Notes: generated from the sequence alone by a model not told the origin. A stretch of DNA of 64,000 bases from Lactobacillus panisapium (GCF_019469265.1 NZ_CP048268.1:961501-1025500), one strand, 5' to 3'. Shown: positions 1 through 10,137, counted from the stretch's first letter. Made by a program: numbers and translations.

Positions 1-1
1 T

Positions 2-400
2 ACTGGTGGCAATAGTTTGCTTCAGGGAATTGATAATATCATTGCTTCGAAACTGAATATTAAAACGCGGATATATCAACCTGATCAAATTGGGATGCGT
101 AATCCAGTTTATTCGGCTGCTTATGGTATAGTAAACTATGCATATAAAATGTCTGATATTGACTTTTTGGTTATCAGTGCCATTTACGGTAAAGACTTAC
201 TGGGAGAACCGGAAGAGCACAACGAAAAAATTGCTAAAAATTCAAAAAGAGCAGTTGCTGGTAATGAAACCAAAGTAAAAGAAGAATATAATAGACATGA
301 GTTGTTAAAGCGAGAGAAGAGATCGCAAGGCAAATCAAAAAATAATACGCAAAATAAAGATAAAAGCATTAAGAATTTCTTTAAAAAGTTCTTTGATTAA
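2..400 (+). CDS. ftsA: Cell division protein FtsA, C-terminal part (5' end outside window)
   Basis: FtsA is the actin-like ATPase that tethers FtsZ to the membrane at the division site. The frame is open from base 2 and begins with a TGG-containing motif (TGGNSLLQGI), which matches the phosphate-binding end of the actin fold. After the fold comes a charged, low-complexity linker and a terminal amphipathic segment (IKNFFKKFFD) of the kind that binds the membrane. It lies 14 bases before ftsZ, the usual partner and order. Only about 132 residues are present because the gene is cut by the window edge. Confidence 0.93.
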   Translation, partial: TGGNSLLQGIDNIIASKLNIKTRIYQPDQIGMRNPVYSAAYGIVNYAYKMSDIDFLVISAIYGKDLLGEPEEHNEKIAKNSKRAVAGNETKVKEEYNRHELLKREKRSQGKSKNNTQNKDKSIKNFFKKFFD

Positions 401-414
401 AGGTGGTTAATTAG

Positions 415-1752
415 ATGGATTTCACATTCGATTCGGACGACAATAAAAATGCTGTCATCAAGGTGATTGGTGTCGGCGGTGCTGGTGGTAATGCTGTTAA
501 TCGAATGATCGATGACGGCGTACAAGGAGTTTCTTTTGTAGCTGCGAATACTGATGTTCAGGCTCTTAATAGTAATAAGGCAGAAACTAAAATTCAGCTT
601 GGGCCAAAACTAACTCGTGGTTTAGGTGCAGGTTCACATCCTGAAGTAGGTCAAAAAGCTGCAGAAGAGAGTGAACAAACAATCGAAGATGCACTAAAGG
701 GTGCAGATATGATTTTTATTACCGCAGGAATGGGTGGTGGTACTGGTACCGGTGCCGCACCTGTTGTGGCAAAAATTGCGCGTGAAACTGGTGCCTTAAC
801 TGTTGGTGTAGTCACACGACCATTCACATTTGAAGGCCCGAAGCGTTCAAAAAATGCGGCTGAGGGTATTTCGCAATTAAAGCAATATGTTGATACACTT
901 GTTATTATTGCAAATAACCGGTTGCTTGAGATGGTTGACAAGAAGACACCAATGATGGATGCCTTTAAAGAAGCTGATAATGTATTAAAGCAAGGTGTTC
1001 AAGGTATTTCAGATTTGATTACTTCAACTGATTACGTTAACCTCGACTTCGCTGACGTTAAGACAGTTATGGCTAATCAAGGCGCTGCTTTAATGGGAAT
1101 TGGCCGCGCTAGTGGTGAAAATAGAACAGTTGAAGCTACTAAGTTGGCAATTTCTTCACCACTTCTTGAAGTTTCAATTGATGGTGCTCGGCAAGTTCTA
1201 TTGAACATTACTGGTGGACCTGATTTGACTCTATTTGAAGCACAAGATGCTTCAGAAATAGTTTCGAAGGCCGCTGGTGATGATGTCAACATTATCTTTG
1301 GTACTTCAATTAATCCTAATTTAGGAGACGAAGTTGTTGTGACTGTTATTGCAACAGGAATTAGTTCGCAGGCTGAAGAAGAGGCTTCAAAGCAGCTACC
1401 TGGCCGCAGTCATCAAGTTAAGGCTCAACCAAGCAAAGAGTCACGCTCACAAGTACCAGAACAAGGTACTGCAAAACCTGCTGCTGAAGAAGAAACGGCG
1501 GTTAACCAACAAACACAAGTACAACCAGCACCTAAGCATAAGACTATGGTTGACCCTACAAGTGTTTGGGGCTTAAATAGTGATGACACCCAAGAAACTA
1601 GACGTTCGACACCAGCCAGTGTTGAATCTAGTGAAAGACAGACTTCTTTTGATGATGACGACCAAAGCAGTATTTCACAAATTGAAACGAGTGCTATTGA
1701 CGACGATGATACAGATGATATCCCGTTTTTTAGACACCGTGGTGAAAACTAA
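415..1752 (+). CDS. ftsZ: Cell division GTPase FtsZ
   Basis: FtsZ is a tubulin homologue that polymerises into the Z-ring at midcell. The 445-residue protein has the N-terminal nucleotide-binding segment [13 protein letters not shown] near residue 19, the tubulin signature GGGTGTG near 107 and the T7-loop NLDFADV near 209. A long, Q- and acid-rich linker leads to the C-terminal peptide IPFFRHR at 436-442, which binds FtsA and SepF. An AAAGGTGG ribosome binding site precedes the ATG. It is the second gene of the division cluster and is followed 14 bases later by sepF. Confidence 0.99.
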   Translation: MDFTFDSDDNKNAVIKVIGVGGAGGNAVNRMIDDGVQGVSFVAANTDVQALNSNKAETKIQLGPKLTRGLGAGSHPEVGQKAAEESEQTIEDALKGADMIFITAGMGGGTGTGAAPVVAKIARETGALTVGVVTRPFTFEGPKRSKNAAEGISQLKQYVDTLVIIANNRLLEMVDKKTPMMDAFKEADNVLKQGVQGISDLITSTDYVNLDFADVKTVMANQGAALMGIGRASGENRTVEATKLAISSPLLEVSIDGARQVLLNITGGPDLTLFEAQDASEIVSKAAGDDVNIIFGTSINPNLGDEVVVTVIATGISSQAEEEASKQLPGRSHQVKAQPSKESRSQVPEQGTAKPAAEEETAVNQQTQVQPAPKHKTMVDPTSVWGLNSDDTQETRRSTPASVESSERQTSFDDDDQSSISQIETSAIDDDDTDDIPFFRHRGEN

Positions 1753-1766
1753 TAGGAGGCAGTGTA

Positions 1767-2210
1767 ATGGCTTTTAGTAAAATAGGTAAGTTTTTCGGTG
1801 TTTCTGATGACGAAGACGAGTTATTAGACGGCGAAGAATATGTTGATGACCAAGAAATAACCGATGAGGATAATATTCCAAATGGTGCGATTGATCATGA
1901 TAAAGTGGTTTCCATCAAATCTGGAATCAATTCTGCTAAAAGCAAAATTGTTTTGTATGAACCCCGTGTTTATTCAGACGCAAAAGATGTTGCACAAAAC
2001 TTGCTGAGTAATAAAGCAGTAATTATTAATTTCAGTCGAATGGAAGATGCCTCAGCGCGTCGAATCGTTGACTTTATTACTGGCACTGTTTATGCGTTAA
2101 ATGGCGAGATTCAACGTATTGGTGACAAAATTTTCTTGGCAACCCCGCCAAAGTTTGTTACTAATGGTAAAATTAGCGATTTAGTAGATAAGAAAGATAA
2201 TTTGAGTTAA
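1767..2210 (+). CDS. sepF: Cell division protein SepF
   Basis: SepF bundles FtsZ filaments and provides a second membrane anchor for the ring in Gram-positive bacteria. The 147-residue protein has a short N-terminal segment (MAFSKIGKFFG) that fits the membrane-binding amphipathic helix, an acidic linker, and a DUF552 domain from about residue 55. The DUF552 part contains VIINFSRMEDASARRIVDF, a well conserved stretch of the family. An AGGAGG site precedes the start, and the stop codon overlaps the next start (TAATG). Confidence 0.97.
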   Translation: MAFSKIGKFFGVSDDEDELLDGEEYVDDQEITDEDNIPNGAIDHDKVVSIKSGINSAKSKIVLYEPRVYSDAKDVAQNLLSNKAVIINFSRMEDASARRIVDFITGTVYALNGEIQRIGDKIFLATPPKFVTNGKISDLVDKKDNLS

Positions 2211-2512
2211 TGCTTACAGCAATTTATTACATCCTAAATACTATTAAGTGGATTATTTGGGTATACAGTATTGTTATGGTTATTGATGCAATTATGAGCT
2301 GGGTGCCGATGCTACGCGATTCATTTGTAGGTCGACTAATTGATCGTCTAGTTGACCCTTATGTAAATCTGTTCCGCAAAGGACCAATTCAAACTTTAAC
2401 TAATTCGACTGGTTTGGATATATCGTTTTTAATTGGATTGTTAGTGCTTTATTTTATTCAAGATTACGTATTGGGCTGGATTGCTAATATTTTATTAAGG
2501 ATCTTTTTATAA
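2210..2512 (+). CDS. YggT family membrane protein (YlmG)
   Basis: This 100-residue protein belongs to the YggT/YlmG family, found beside sepF in most Gram-positive bacteria; its exact role is unknown but it is linked to division or septum placement. There are two hydrophobic segments, near residues 8-32 and 70-98, with the polar motif between them that includes VDPYVNLFRKGPI, where family members normally carry a conserved proline-rich turn. It overlaps sepF and the following gene by one base each, so it is translationally coupled. Confidence 0.92.
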   Translation: MLTAIYYILNTIKWIIWVYSIVMVIDAIMSWVPMLRDSFVGRLIDRLVDPYVNLFRKGPIQTLTNSTGLDISFLIGLLVLYFIQDYVLGWIANILLRIFL

Positions 2513-3321
2513 TGAAGAAACGGCAAGCTAGCAAATTCTATCCATATTTTGATTCAGAAGAAAAATCGGTTATTGATAAAATGACCGGTTTTTTCAATAG
2601 CATTGTTTTTAAGCATCAACCTATTTTGACTGATTTTTTAAATCCTGGTGAACGAGATATTTTAAAAACAATTAGTGGTAACGACCTGTTTATTCAAGAA
2701 TTTGGTGGATACACTAATGCTGAGAAAAAACGGGTTTACATGGCTGAGGACTGGGTCAATTTAACTCCTTGCGCCTATGAAATTACTCCTTGCGAAATAG
2801 TGTATCCGCATAAATTCGCCCACTTATCGCATAGTGCGATTTTAGGTAGCATAGCTAATTCCGGAATCGAAACTGATACTTTTGGTGATATCATTACTGA
2901 CAATGCGGGTCATTGGCAAATCTTTGTAAAAAATGAGTTAGTTACTTTTTTTCAGGAAGAGATTAGCCGAATTGGCCGCTCGCAAGTTAAAATTCGGCCA
3001 ATTGATGCCAAAGATATTTTGCATGCTGAAGATGATAGTACTGACGCAACGATTATCGCTGCATCGTTAAGAATTGATGCAGTATTATCGGGCATTAGTA
3101 AACAGAGTCGTAAAATGATCAAAGACGCAATTACCGCGAATTTAGTGAAATTAAATTGGCATGGAGTGCGAGATTCTAATATAATAGTAAAAGAAACTGA
3201 TATCATTAGTTTGCGACATTTTGGAAGATGCCAGGTAATGAATATCTCGTCTACGAGAAAAGGTAAATTTAAGGTGGTGCTGAAGCTGTGGCAGACAAGA
3301 AAAAACAGACAAAAAAACTAA
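2512..3321 (+). CDS. ylmH: YlmH family RNA-binding protein (S4 domain)
   Basis: YlmH proteins carry a C-terminal S4 RNA-binding domain. Family members in Bacillus act on stalled large ribosomal subunits in a quality-control pathway, and the gene is conserved in the division cluster. The protein has 269 residues; the S4 domain occupies about 180-245 and includes VKLNWHGVRDSNIIVKETD and SLRHFGRCQV. Start and stop overlap the neighbours: ATG at 2512 overlaps yggT, and the last 34 bases overlap the start of divIVA. Confidence 0.93.
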   Translation: MKKRQASKFYPYFDSEEKSVIDKMTGFFNSIVFKHQPILTDFLNPGERDILKTISGNDLFIQEFGGYTNAEKKRVYMAEDWVNLTPCAYEITPCEIVYPHKFAHLSHSAILGSIANSGIETDTFGDIITDNAGHWQIFVKNELVTFFQEEISRIGRSQVKIRPIDAKDILHAEDDSTDATIIAASLRIDAVLSGISKQSRKMIKDAITANLVKLNWHGVRDSNIIVKETDIISLRHFGRCQVMNISSTRKGKFKVVLKLWQTRKNRQKN

Positions 3322-4073
3322 CCCCCATGGACATTCATGATCAAGAATTTAAAAAACGAGGACTAAGTGGCTATGATCGGCACGAAGTTGATGCTTTTCT
3401 AGATCGGATTGTTGATGATTATGGAGATGCACTTGATGAAACGGTTGATTTGAAAAATCAAATTACAAAACTAAATCATCAAGTTGAAAAATTACAAGCG
3501 GAAGTAACCAGGTTTCATAATAATGAATCAGCAGCCAAGGCTCAATTAGCTGATGCACATGTAAAAGCCCAAGAAATCATTAATACAGCTACACAACAAG
3601 CTCATAATGAAACTGCTCAAGCTAAAGTTGATACTGAATACCAGAAGCAGCAATTAGATACAATCAAAGCAGATTATGATCGGGTTAAAAAAGAAGTTGC
3701 GGGTTATAGACGTTACATTCAAGAACTTTTGCAACAAGCAATCAAAAATCTTGATGATGAGAAATGGCAAAAGGCCCTTGATAAATATTTTTCGACTGAA
3801 CGTTTTTACCCACCAGATGGTGCTGAGCCTATCATGTTAACAGATGCAGAAGAAGTTGTTGATGAAGATGACGACGATGATGTTACTGTTGAGGTTGACA
3901 ATGGCGGAGATGATGAAGTAAACTTTGATGAAGACACCGCAGATGATCCTAAGCCAATGGCTGGAGATAGTCCTAATTCTGAAACGGTGAATTTACGAGA
4001 AAATGAAAATGCGCCAATTGTAGAACCAGGTGCGCAAATTATTTTTCCCGATAGTGATAAGAATCATAAATAA
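3288..4073 (+). CDS. divIVA: DivIVA family septum/pole protein
   Basis: DivIVA senses negative membrane curvature and recruits proteins to septa and poles. The 261-residue protein starts with a GTG behind an AAGGTGG site. Its N-terminal membrane-binding part contains TPMDIHDQEFKKRGLSGYD and DEVDAFLDRI-like residues, followed by coiled-coil heptads to about 165. The tail (about 190-261) is strongly acidic with runs of D and E. An ATG at 3327 (MDIHDQ) is a possible shorter start, but the GTG has the better binding site. It ends the division cluster before the T-box. Confidence 0.95.
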   Translation: MADKKKQTKKLTPMDIHDQEFKKRGLSGYDRHEVDAFLDRIVDDYGDALDETVDLKNQITKLNHQVEKLQAEVTRFHNNESAAKAQLADAHVKAQEIINTATQQAHNETAQAKVDTEYQKQQLDTIKADYDRVKKEVAGYRRYIQELLQQAIKNLDDEKWQKALDKYFSTERFYPPDGAEPIMLTDAEEVVDEDDDDDVTVEVDNGGDDEVNFDEDTADDPKPMAGDSPNSETVNLRENENAPIVEPGAQIIFPDSDKNHK

Positions 4074-4079
4074 TAAACA

Positions 4080-4277
4080 GGCAGTAAAACTTGAAAGCAA
4101 GTCAGCGAATTAGCGGTGGTGTAAGGCTAATATAAGAGCTTGATAGTTGATCAGCTGCTAACTAAATTGTTTATTCGGTAATTGCACGTTACGCAATCTA
4201 TAAGTGGAGCTTAAAAGCTCAATTTAGGTGGTACCACGATGAATAAACCTCGCCCTAATTTTAGGACGAGGTTTTTT
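4080..4277 (+). promoter_or_regulatory. T-box leader (isoleucine), with terminator
   Basis: T-box leaders bind uncharged tRNA and then let transcription proceed into an aminoacyl-tRNA synthetase gene. The T-box core TGGTACCACG is at 4229-4238; its TGGT bulge can pair with an ACCA tRNA end, as expected for tRNA-Ile with discriminator A. A terminator follows: CCTCG...CGAGG arms at 4248-4258 and 4261-4271 with a single C-A mismatch, then seven T residues. A Stem I-like region lies at about 4085-4190 and contains a GATC in which ATC is a candidate specifier. The identity is inferred mainly from the ileS gene 18 bases downstream. Confidence 0.93.
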
Positions 4278-4294
4278 GACAGAAAGGAATTTAA

Positions 4295-7084
4295 ATGAGA
4301 GTGAAAGATACGCTGAATTTAGGTAAAACTAAGTTCAAAATGCGCGGCAATCTTCCAGTTCGTGAAGCCGAGTGGCAAAAAGAATGGGATGAAAATAAAT
4401 TATACGAGCAACGGCTAAAATTAAATGAGGGTAAACCACGGTTTGATTTACATGATGGTCCTCCGTTTGCTAACGGCAACATCCACATGGGTCATGCTTT
4501 AAATAAGATTTCAAAGGATATTATTGTTCGCTTTAAAAATATGAGCGGTCACTATGCTCCTTATGTTCCTGGCTGGGATACGCACGGCTTGCCAATTGAG
4601 CAGCAATTAGCGAAACAGGGCGTTAACCGCAAAGAAATGAGTCGAGCAGATTACCGTCAATTATGTGAAGACTACGCTAAAAAAGAAATCAAAAAGCAAA
4701 TGGCTGATTTTAAGCGCCTTGGTGTAATGGGCGATTGGGATCATCCTTATATAACGTTGCAGCCGGAATACGAAGCTGAAGAAATTCGTGTTTTTGGTAA
4801 GATGTATGAAAAGGGCTACATTTATAAGGGTAAAAAGCCAGTTTATTGGTCACCATCAAGTGAATCCACTTTAGCGGAAGCCGAAGTTGAATATCATGAT
4901 GTTAAATCACCTTCAATTTTTGTTGCATTTCCGGTTAAAGACGGTAAAAATATTTTAGATCCAAAAGACACTTACTTCTTGATCTGGACAACCACGCCAT
5001 GGACTATTCCTGCAAACCAAGGTATTACTGTTAATCCAAGCTTTGACTATTCCGTTGTAAAAGTTAATGACAAAAAATATGTCGTTGGAACTGACCGCTT
5101 AAAAGCAGTTGCCGAAACTTTAGGTTGGGATAATTATGAGGTAGTTCAGCACCTAGCAGGCTCAGATATGGACCGTATGCTGGCAACTCATCCATTATAT
5201 GGCCAGGATGTACTGCTGATGAACGCTATGCACGTTACCGCAGAAGATGGTACAGGCTTAGTTCATACAGCTTCGGGCTTTGGTGAAGATGACTATAATG
5301 TGGCCCAAAAGTATGGTTTGCCTGTCTTCAGTCCATTGGATAACAAAGGCTGCTTTACGTCTGAAGTACCAGATCCCGATTTAGTGGGCATGTTTTATGA
5401 TGATGCAAATAAAGTGGTTGCAGAAAAATTGCGCAAATCCGGCAATTTGCTAAAATTGAGTTTCTTTACCCACTCATATCCACATGATTGGCGTACCAAG
5501 AAGCCCGTAATTTATCGTGCCACAACTCAATGGTTTGCTTCAATCGAAAAATGTCGTCAACAAATTCTTGATCAAATTGATAAAGTTAACTTCACACCTT
5601 CGTGGGGTAAAGTTCGTCTGCATAATATGATTAAGGACCGGGGAGACTGGGTAATTTCGCGTCAACGTGCTTGGGGTGTTCCGTTACCAATTTTCTATGC
5701 CGAAGATGATACGCCGATCGTAACGCCAGAAACAATTGAGCATATTGCGCAAATCTTTGCTAAAGAGGGCTCAAATGCTTGGTATAAGCATACTGCCAAA
5801 GAATTATTACCTGAAGGCTTTACCTCTGAGCATTCACCAAATGGTGAATTCAGAAAAGAAACTGACATTCTAGATGTTTGGTTTGATTCGGGGTCATCAC
5901 ACCAAGCTGTAATGGCTAAAAGACCAGACTTGCGTTTTCCTGCCGACTTATACCTTGAAGGTAGTGATCAATACCGGGGATGGTTTAACTCAAGTTTAAT
6001 TACTTCAGTTGCTACTACAGGACAAGCGCCATACCGCAGTATTTTATCTCAAGGGTTCGTCCTTGATGATAAGGGACATAAAATGTCTAAGTCACTTGGT
6101 AACGTTATCGCACCAAATGATGTAATCAAACGGATGGGAGCCGAAATTATTCGACTCTGGGTTGCTTCTGTAGATGCAACTTCCGACGTTGCCGTTTCGC
6201 AGGATATTTTGCAGCAGACCTCAGAGAGCTACCGGAAGATTAGAAATACATTCCGTTATATGCTTGCCAATACGTCTGACTTTGATCCAGAAAAAGATCG
6301 AATTCCGTATGAAGAGTTAAACTCAGTTGATCAATATCTCGAAGTACTTTTGAACCAATTGGTAAAAACTTGCTTAGATAAATACGAGCAATATGATTTT
6401 AATACGGTCTATAAGAAGGTCTTTTCATTTATTTCAAATGATTTATCTGCGTTCTACTTGGATTTCGCTAAAGATGTTTTGTATATTGAAGGTCAAGACA
6501 GTCATGCTAGACGCTCAATGCAAACTGTTATTTACGATGCAGCAGTCAAATTAGCCAAAGTATTAACGCCAATCTTGCCTCACACGATGGAAGAAATTTG
6601 GTCATTTTTAAAAGAAAAAGAAGACTATGTCCAATTAGCTGACATGCCAGAAGTTTCCGAATATCAAAATGAGGCGGAACTACTAGCAGACTGGAAACAA
6701 TTTATGAGTATGCGTGACGATGTTTTGAAGGCTTTAGAGCAAGCACGTGATAAGAAGTTGATTGGTAAGTCATTTGAAGCTGCAGTAACAATTTATCCTG
6801 ATAAGGAAACTGAGGCTGTTTTAGCTAAACTTGATGCCAACTTCAGACAAATTTTAATTGTTTCTAAACTAACCATTGCAACTGACCCAGCACCGGCAAA
6901 TGCCGAAAAATTGACTAATGGGGCATATATTGTTGAACGTGCTGAAGGCGAGGTTTGTCCACGTTGCCGGATGATCAGAACTGATATTGGTGAGGACAAA
7001 GATTTGCCACTAATTTGTGGACGTTGTGCTAAGATAGTCAAAAGTGATTATCCAGATATTGTCCAAGAAGGATTAGAGGAATAA
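4295..7084 (+). CDS. ileS: Isoleucyl-tRNA synthetase
   Basis: IleS charges tRNA-Ile with isoleucine in the cytoplasm. The 929-residue class I enzyme has the HIGH-type motif HMGH near residue 64, the editing (CP1) domain with [11 protein letters not shown], the catalytic KMSKS near 596, and a C-terminal zinc site with cysteine pairs CPRC at 888-891 and CGRC near 908-911. The length matches the bacterial type of Gram-positives. An AGAAAGGA site precedes the ATG. Expression is expected to respond to uncharged tRNA-Ile through the T-box. The stop overlaps the next gene (TAATG). Confidence 0.99.
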   Translation: MRVKDTLNLGKTKFKMRGNLPVREAEWQKEWDENKLYEQRLKLNEGKPRFDLHDGPPFANGNIHMGHALNKISKDIIVRFKNMSGHYAPYVPGWDTHGLPIEQQLAKQGVNRKEMSRADYRQLCEDYAKKEIKKQMADFKRLGVMGDWDHPYITLQPEYEAEEIRVFGKMYEKGYIYKGKKPVYWSPSSESTLAEAEVEYHDVKSPSIFVAFPVKDGKNILDPKDTYFLIWTTTPWTIPANQGITVNPSFDYSVVKVNDKKYVVGTDRLKAVAETLGWDNYEVVQHLAGSDMDRMLATHPLYGQDVLLMNAMHVTAEDGTGLVHTASGFGEDDYNVAQKYGLPVFSPLDNKGCFTSEVPDPDLVGMFYDDANKVVAEKLRKSGNLLKLSFFTHSYPHDWRTKKPVIYRATTQWFASIEKCRQQILDQIDKVNFTPSWGKVRLHNMIKDRGDWVISRQRAWGVPLPIFYAEDDTPIVTPETIEHIAQIFAKEGSNAWYKHTAKELLPEGFTSEHSPNGEFRKETDILDVWFDSGSSHQAVMAKRPDLRFPADLYLEGSDQYRGWFNSSLITSVATTGQAPYRSILSQGFVLDDKGHKMSKSLGNVIAPNDVIKRMGAEIIRLWVASVDATSDVAVSQDILQQTSESYRKIRNTFRYMLANTSDFDPEKDRIPYEELNSVDQYLEVLLNQLVKTCLDKYEQYDFNTVYKKVFSFISNDLSAFYLDFAKDVLYIEGQDSHARRSMQTVIYDAAVKLAKVLTPILPHTMEEIWSFLKEKEDYVQLADMPEVSEYQNEAELLADWKQFMSMRDDVLKALEQARDKKLIGKSFEAAVTIYPDKETEAVLAKLDANFRQILIVSKLTIATDPAPANAEKLTNGAYIVERAEGEVCPRCRMIRTDIGEDKDLPLICGRCAKIVKSDYPDIVQEGLEE

Positions 7085-7302
7085 TGCGTTTAGGTACAGT
7101 AAAACAATTTGATCAAAACAGCAGTTTTGGTTTTATTGAAGATAGTGAAAACCATAAATCGTATTTTGTATTTTATACTGCAATTAAAGAAGAGGGCTAT
7201 CGTCGTCTTCAAGTTGGGCAAAAAGTTAAATATCAACTTGCTCAAGGAAAAAATGGGCTTCAGTGCGTAAATGTTTACTTGGCCCAATCTACAGGAAAGT
7301 GA
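7084..7302 (+). CDS. Divergent cold-shock-domain protein
   Basis: A 72-residue protein that aligns with the cold-shock nucleic-acid-binding fold: LGTVKQFDQNSSFGFIEDSE corresponds to the first strands and RNP1, and SYFVFYTAI to RNP2. The usual aromatic residue after GTVK (W or F) is Q here, the RNP1 lysine and glycine are S residues, and the VFVHF motif is altered, so nucleic-acid binding may be weaker or different. It overlaps the ileS stop by one base and is likely co-transcribed with it. It is not the main CspA-type protein. Confidence 0.82.
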   Translation: MRLGTVKQFDQNSSFGFIEDSENHKSYFVFYTAIKEEGYRRLQVGQKVKYQLAQGKNGLQCVNVYLAQSTGK

Positions 7303-7306
7303 ATAA

Positions 7307-7870
7307 ATGGATTTAACAGAAACTGAAATTTCTTCAAAACAGATTTTCTCAGGTCGAATTGTTGACCTCTCGGTTAGAACAGTTAAATTACCTAATGGTG
7401 AAACTACTCTTAGAGAAGTGGTTAAGCATCAACCTGCAGCGGCAGCTATTGCCGTAAATGAAAAGCAAGAAATGCTTTTAGTTGAACAATGGCGGGAACC
7501 AATTAAGGAACTAACTTTAGAAATTCCTGCTGGTTTGGTTGACGAAACTGATGCGAGTCCTTTGGACGCGATGAAACGGGAACTGAATGAAGAGGGCGGC
7601 TACCATGCCGATTATTGGGAAAAAATCACAGATTTTTATTCGTCACCTGGTTTTACCAATGAGAAATTGTATTTATTTTATTGCGATACATTAACAAAAT
7701 TGACTGATAAACGGCCACTTGATTCTGATGAATTTTTAACTGGCCATTGGTTCAGTTTAGAAGAGTTGAAGAGACTTTCTGCACAGGGTAAAATTGTTGA
7801 TGCAAAGACATTGTATGCAATGAGCGTATGGGAAAATATGCTTTTAACAGGTGCAAACGCAAAGGATTAA
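7307..7870 (+). CDS. Nudix hydrolase, probable ADP-ribose pyrophosphatase
   Basis: Nudix enzymes cleave nucleoside diphosphates linked to another group. The 187-residue protein has the Nudix box around residues 75-100 (GLVDETDASP...RELNEEGGY), with the metal-binding REL-EE core intact and one extra residue before RE compared with the strict consensus. The preceding EIPAG and the EQWREP segment are typical of the ADP-ribose pyrophosphatase (NudF-like) group, which hydrolyses ADP-ribose to AMP and ribose 5-phosphate. Substrate is inferred from the family. It sits four bases after the cold-shock gene. Confidence 0.92.
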   Translation: MDLTETEISSKQIFSGRIVDLSVRTVKLPNGETTLREVVKHQPAAAAIAVNEKQEMLLVEQWREPIKELTLEIPAGLVDETDASPLDAMKRELNEEGGYHADYWEKITDFYSSPGFTNEKLYLFYCDTLTKLTDKRPLDSDEFLTGHWFSLEELKRLSAQGKIVDAKTLYAMSVWENMLLTGANAKD

Positions 7871-7871
7871 G

Positions 7872-8234
7872 ATGACTGAAAAACGATCAGATTACCGTAA
7901 GAAAAATAAGCATAAAAAGAATAAGGGCTTTTTCAATACAATTAAATCGGCATTTGATGGCAATGATGAGGAAGTTGACGTTAACCCTGAATTTACTCGG
8001 TCTGAAAATGAGGGTGCGTCAAATATTCAGCAGCCAAACAGGGAAAATACGCGCAAAAAGCGGCGAAAACAAGGCAATTTTAGCCAAAAAACTGCTAATT
8101 CGCATATTTCCCCGAATGACCATGCACTTACTAGTGAACAAAAAGGTCTTAGACTAAAGAAAAAATTGAATCGAGCAATTTTTATTATGCTAGTTTTAAT
8201 TATTTTGGTATTACTGGCGTTATTTCATCTATAA
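7872..8234 (+). CDS. Small basic membrane protein of unknown function
   Basis: I do not recognise a characterised family. The 120-residue protein is highly charged and basic up to about residue 98 (many K, R and N, for example RKKNKHKKNKG) and ends with a single hydrophobic segment (IFIMLVLIILVLLALF) at the extreme C-terminus, so it looks like a tail-anchored protein with a cytoplasmic basic domain. The ATG at 7872 follows an AAAGGA site by five bases; an in-frame ATG at 7851 lies inside the Nudix gene and has no binding site. Confidence 0.75.
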   Translation: MTEKRSDYRKKNKHKKNKGFFNTIKSAFDGNDEEVDVNPEFTRSENEGASNIQQPNRENTRKKRRKQGNFSQKTANSHISPNDHALTSEQKGLRLKKKLNRAIFIMLVLIILVLLALFHL

Positions 8235-8251
8235 AATTAACGAGGGTAAAA

Positions 8252-8947
8252 ATGAAGATAGCAATTATTGTCCCAATGGAAATTGAGGCAGAATATTATC
8301 ATAAGTATTTTCACTCTGGTAGCAAAGAAATGTTCGGATCAACGTTATTCGAGCATTTTTGCGTTAACCATAATGATATTTATATTGGTTTGAGTGGAAT
8401 AGGTAAAGTTCAGGCTGCGATGAACCTAGCTAGCTTGCTAAGCAAAGTGGATATTGACTTAATATTCATGACTGGTTCCGCTGGATCTTTACAGGCGAAA
8501 GTGCACAAAGAAGATTTGATACTAGCTAACGCTTTTGCTTATCATGATGCGCATAACACTCTTGCTGGCGATTATGTTGAAGGGCAAATTCCGGGAGAAC
8601 CCGCAGTTTTTAAACTAGATTCACCTGCTAGAAAACGATTTGCTACTTTTTTAGAGCAACAGAACGTCAAATTTCAAGAAGGTTTAATAGTTACTGGAGA
8701 TTCTTTTATCGGCTCTGAAGCGCAAAAAGAGGCGATTAAGGCGAACTTTGCAACTGCTTTAGGAGTTGAAATGGAAGGCGCAGCTTTTGCACAGGTTGCC
8801 GCTCATTTCAATAAACCATTAGTAGCTATGCGTGCTATTTCAGATAATGGCGATAATGATGCAAATGAAGATTTCGATCATTTTGCGCAAAAGGTAGGGG
8901 CAAAGGCTGCTAAGTTAATTTGTGCCTATTTAGAAGAGATGAATTAA
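8252..8947 (+). CDS. mtnN: 5'-methylthioadenosine/S-adenosylhomocysteine nucleosidase
   Basis: MtnN (Pfs) removes adenine from methylthioadenosine and S-adenosylhomocysteine, clearing by-products of methyl transfer and polyamine synthesis. The 231-residue protein starts with the family segment IAIIVPMEIEA, has LSGIGKVQAAMNLAS and TGSAGSL in the nucleoside-binding core, VTGDSFIG, and the VEMEGAAFAQVA and AISDNGDNDA stretches that hold the ribose-binding Glu and catalytic Asp. A GAGGGTAA site precedes the ATG. It is followed three bases later by the cysteine desulfurase. Confidence 0.96.
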   Translation: MKIAIIVPMEIEAEYYHKYFHSGSKEMFGSTLFEHFCVNHNDIYIGLSGIGKVQAAMNLASLLSKVDIDLIFMTGSAGSLQAKVHKEDLILANAFAYHDAHNTLAGDYVEGQIPGEPAVFKLDSPARKRFATFLEQQNVKFQEGLIVTGDSFIGSEAQKEAIKANFATALGVEMEGAAFAQVAAHFNKPLVAMRAISDNGDNDANEDFDHFAQKVGAKAAKLICAYLEEMN

Positions 8948-8950
8948 ATC

Positions 8951-10108
8951 ATGAAACAAATATATCTTGATAATGCAGCTACAACACCGATGTCTCCCAA
9001 AGTGATTGATGTGATTACCAAGGAGATGAAGGATGATTTCGGCAATGCTTCTAGCACTTATGAGTTGGGGAGAAAAGCACGGCATGTAATTGATCAGGCT
9101 CGTTCAAAAATTGCGGCAGCGATTAATGCCAAAGATAATGAAATCATCTTCACCTCTGGGGGCTCCGAAAGTAATAATACCGCTATTTTAGGCACAGCTC
9201 ACAGTCGGCAAAACGAAGGTAAGCGTATTATTACGACTAAAATTGAGCATCCTTCTGTTTTAAACCCAATGAAAAAGTTGGAGCAAGAAGGCTTTGATGT
9301 AATTTATCTTGATGTAGATGAACATGGTCATATTGCTCTTAATGACCTAAAAAAAGCCTTAACGCCTGAAACGATTCTGGTATCAATCATGGCGGTCAAC
9401 AATGAAGTCGGGACAATTAATCCATTAAAGGAAATTGGCGCAATTGTAGCTCAAAGCAACGCTTATTTTCATGTTGATGCGGTTCAGGGGCTGGGTAATA
9501 TTGATTTGGATGTCAAAGAAATGAAGATAGATTTGTTGTCTACTTCAGCCCATAAAATAAATGGTCCCAAATTTCTTGGCTTTTTATATGAAAATAACCA
9601 AATTAAGTTACCGCCACTCGTTTACGGTGGAGAGCAAGAAACTAAAAGGCGGGCTGGAACGGAGAATGTTCCTGGTATTGCTGGTTTTGGTGAAGCTGTT
9701 ACAGAAATTACTGCTATTGATAAGAATGATTTGCAGAATAAATATCAAAAATTACAAAAAATTATTTTAGATAAATTGACTGCAGAAAAAATTGCTTATC
9801 AGATTAATGGTGGCGTGGGTGAAAATGTATCACATCACGTTCTAAATTTACGCCTAAATGGTGTTTCAACTACAGTGCTGCAGGCTAATCTTGACCTAGC
9901 TGGTTTTGCTGTCTCGGGTGGTTCCGCTTGTACAGCTGGTTCACTTGAGCCGTCGCATGTGTTAATTGCTTGTTTTGGTAAGGATTCTCCTAGAATTTCA
10001 GAATCAATCCGAATTTCATTTGGCCGGTATAATACTGAAACAGAAGTAGAGGAATTTGCTGAGCAACTAAGCAAGATCGTTAAAAAAGTCCAACAAAGGG
10101 AAAATTAG
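8951..10108 (+). CDS. Cysteine desulfurase (IscS/NifS-like)
   Basis: This PLP enzyme takes sulfur from cysteine and hands it to acceptors as a persulfide. In the 385-residue protein YLDNAATTP is at the N-terminus, the PLP-binding lysine is in SAHKINGPK near 200, and the active cysteine lies in GSACTAGSLEPS near 325. No iron-sulfur scaffold gene is next to it. The proximity to mnmA, as with yrvO-trmU in Bacillus, suggests that it supplies sulfur for 2-thiolation of tRNA U34. Confidence 0.96.
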   Translation: MKQIYLDNAATTPMSPKVIDVITKEMKDDFGNASSTYELGRKARHVIDQARSKIAAAINAKDNEIIFTSGGSESNNTAILGTAHSRQNEGKRIITTKIEHPSVLNPMKKLEQEGFDVIYLDVDEHGHIALNDLKKALTPETILVSIMAVNNEVGTINPLKEIGAIVAQSNAYFHVDAVQGLGNIDLDVKEMKIDLLSTSAHKINGPKFLGFLYENNQIKLPPLVYGGEQETKRRAGTENVPGIAGFGEAVTEITAIDKNDLQNKYQKLQKIILDKLTAEKIAYQINGGVGENVSHHVLNLRLNGVSTTVLQANLDLAGFAVSGGSACTAGSLEPSHVLIACFGKDSPRISESIRISFGRYNTETEVEEFAEQLSKIVKKVQQREN

Positions 10109-10137
10109 TTGCTTTTTAAGAAAAATTAACTTATTAT
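10109..10137 (+). promoter_or_regulatory. Promoter for the DUF1831-mnmA pair
   Basis: TTGCTT at 10109-10114 and TATTAT at 10132-10137 are separated by exactly 17 bases, a good sigma-A match. Transcription would begin near 10144, just before the AAGAGGTG site of the next gene. The -35 box directly follows the cysteine desulfurase stop codon. Confidence 0.6.

Noticed and set aside
651..941. Minus-strand open frame inside ftsZ
   Set aside because: It is a shadow of the ftsZ coding sequence with no binding site or recognisable protein; many similar antisense frames across the window were left out for the same reason.
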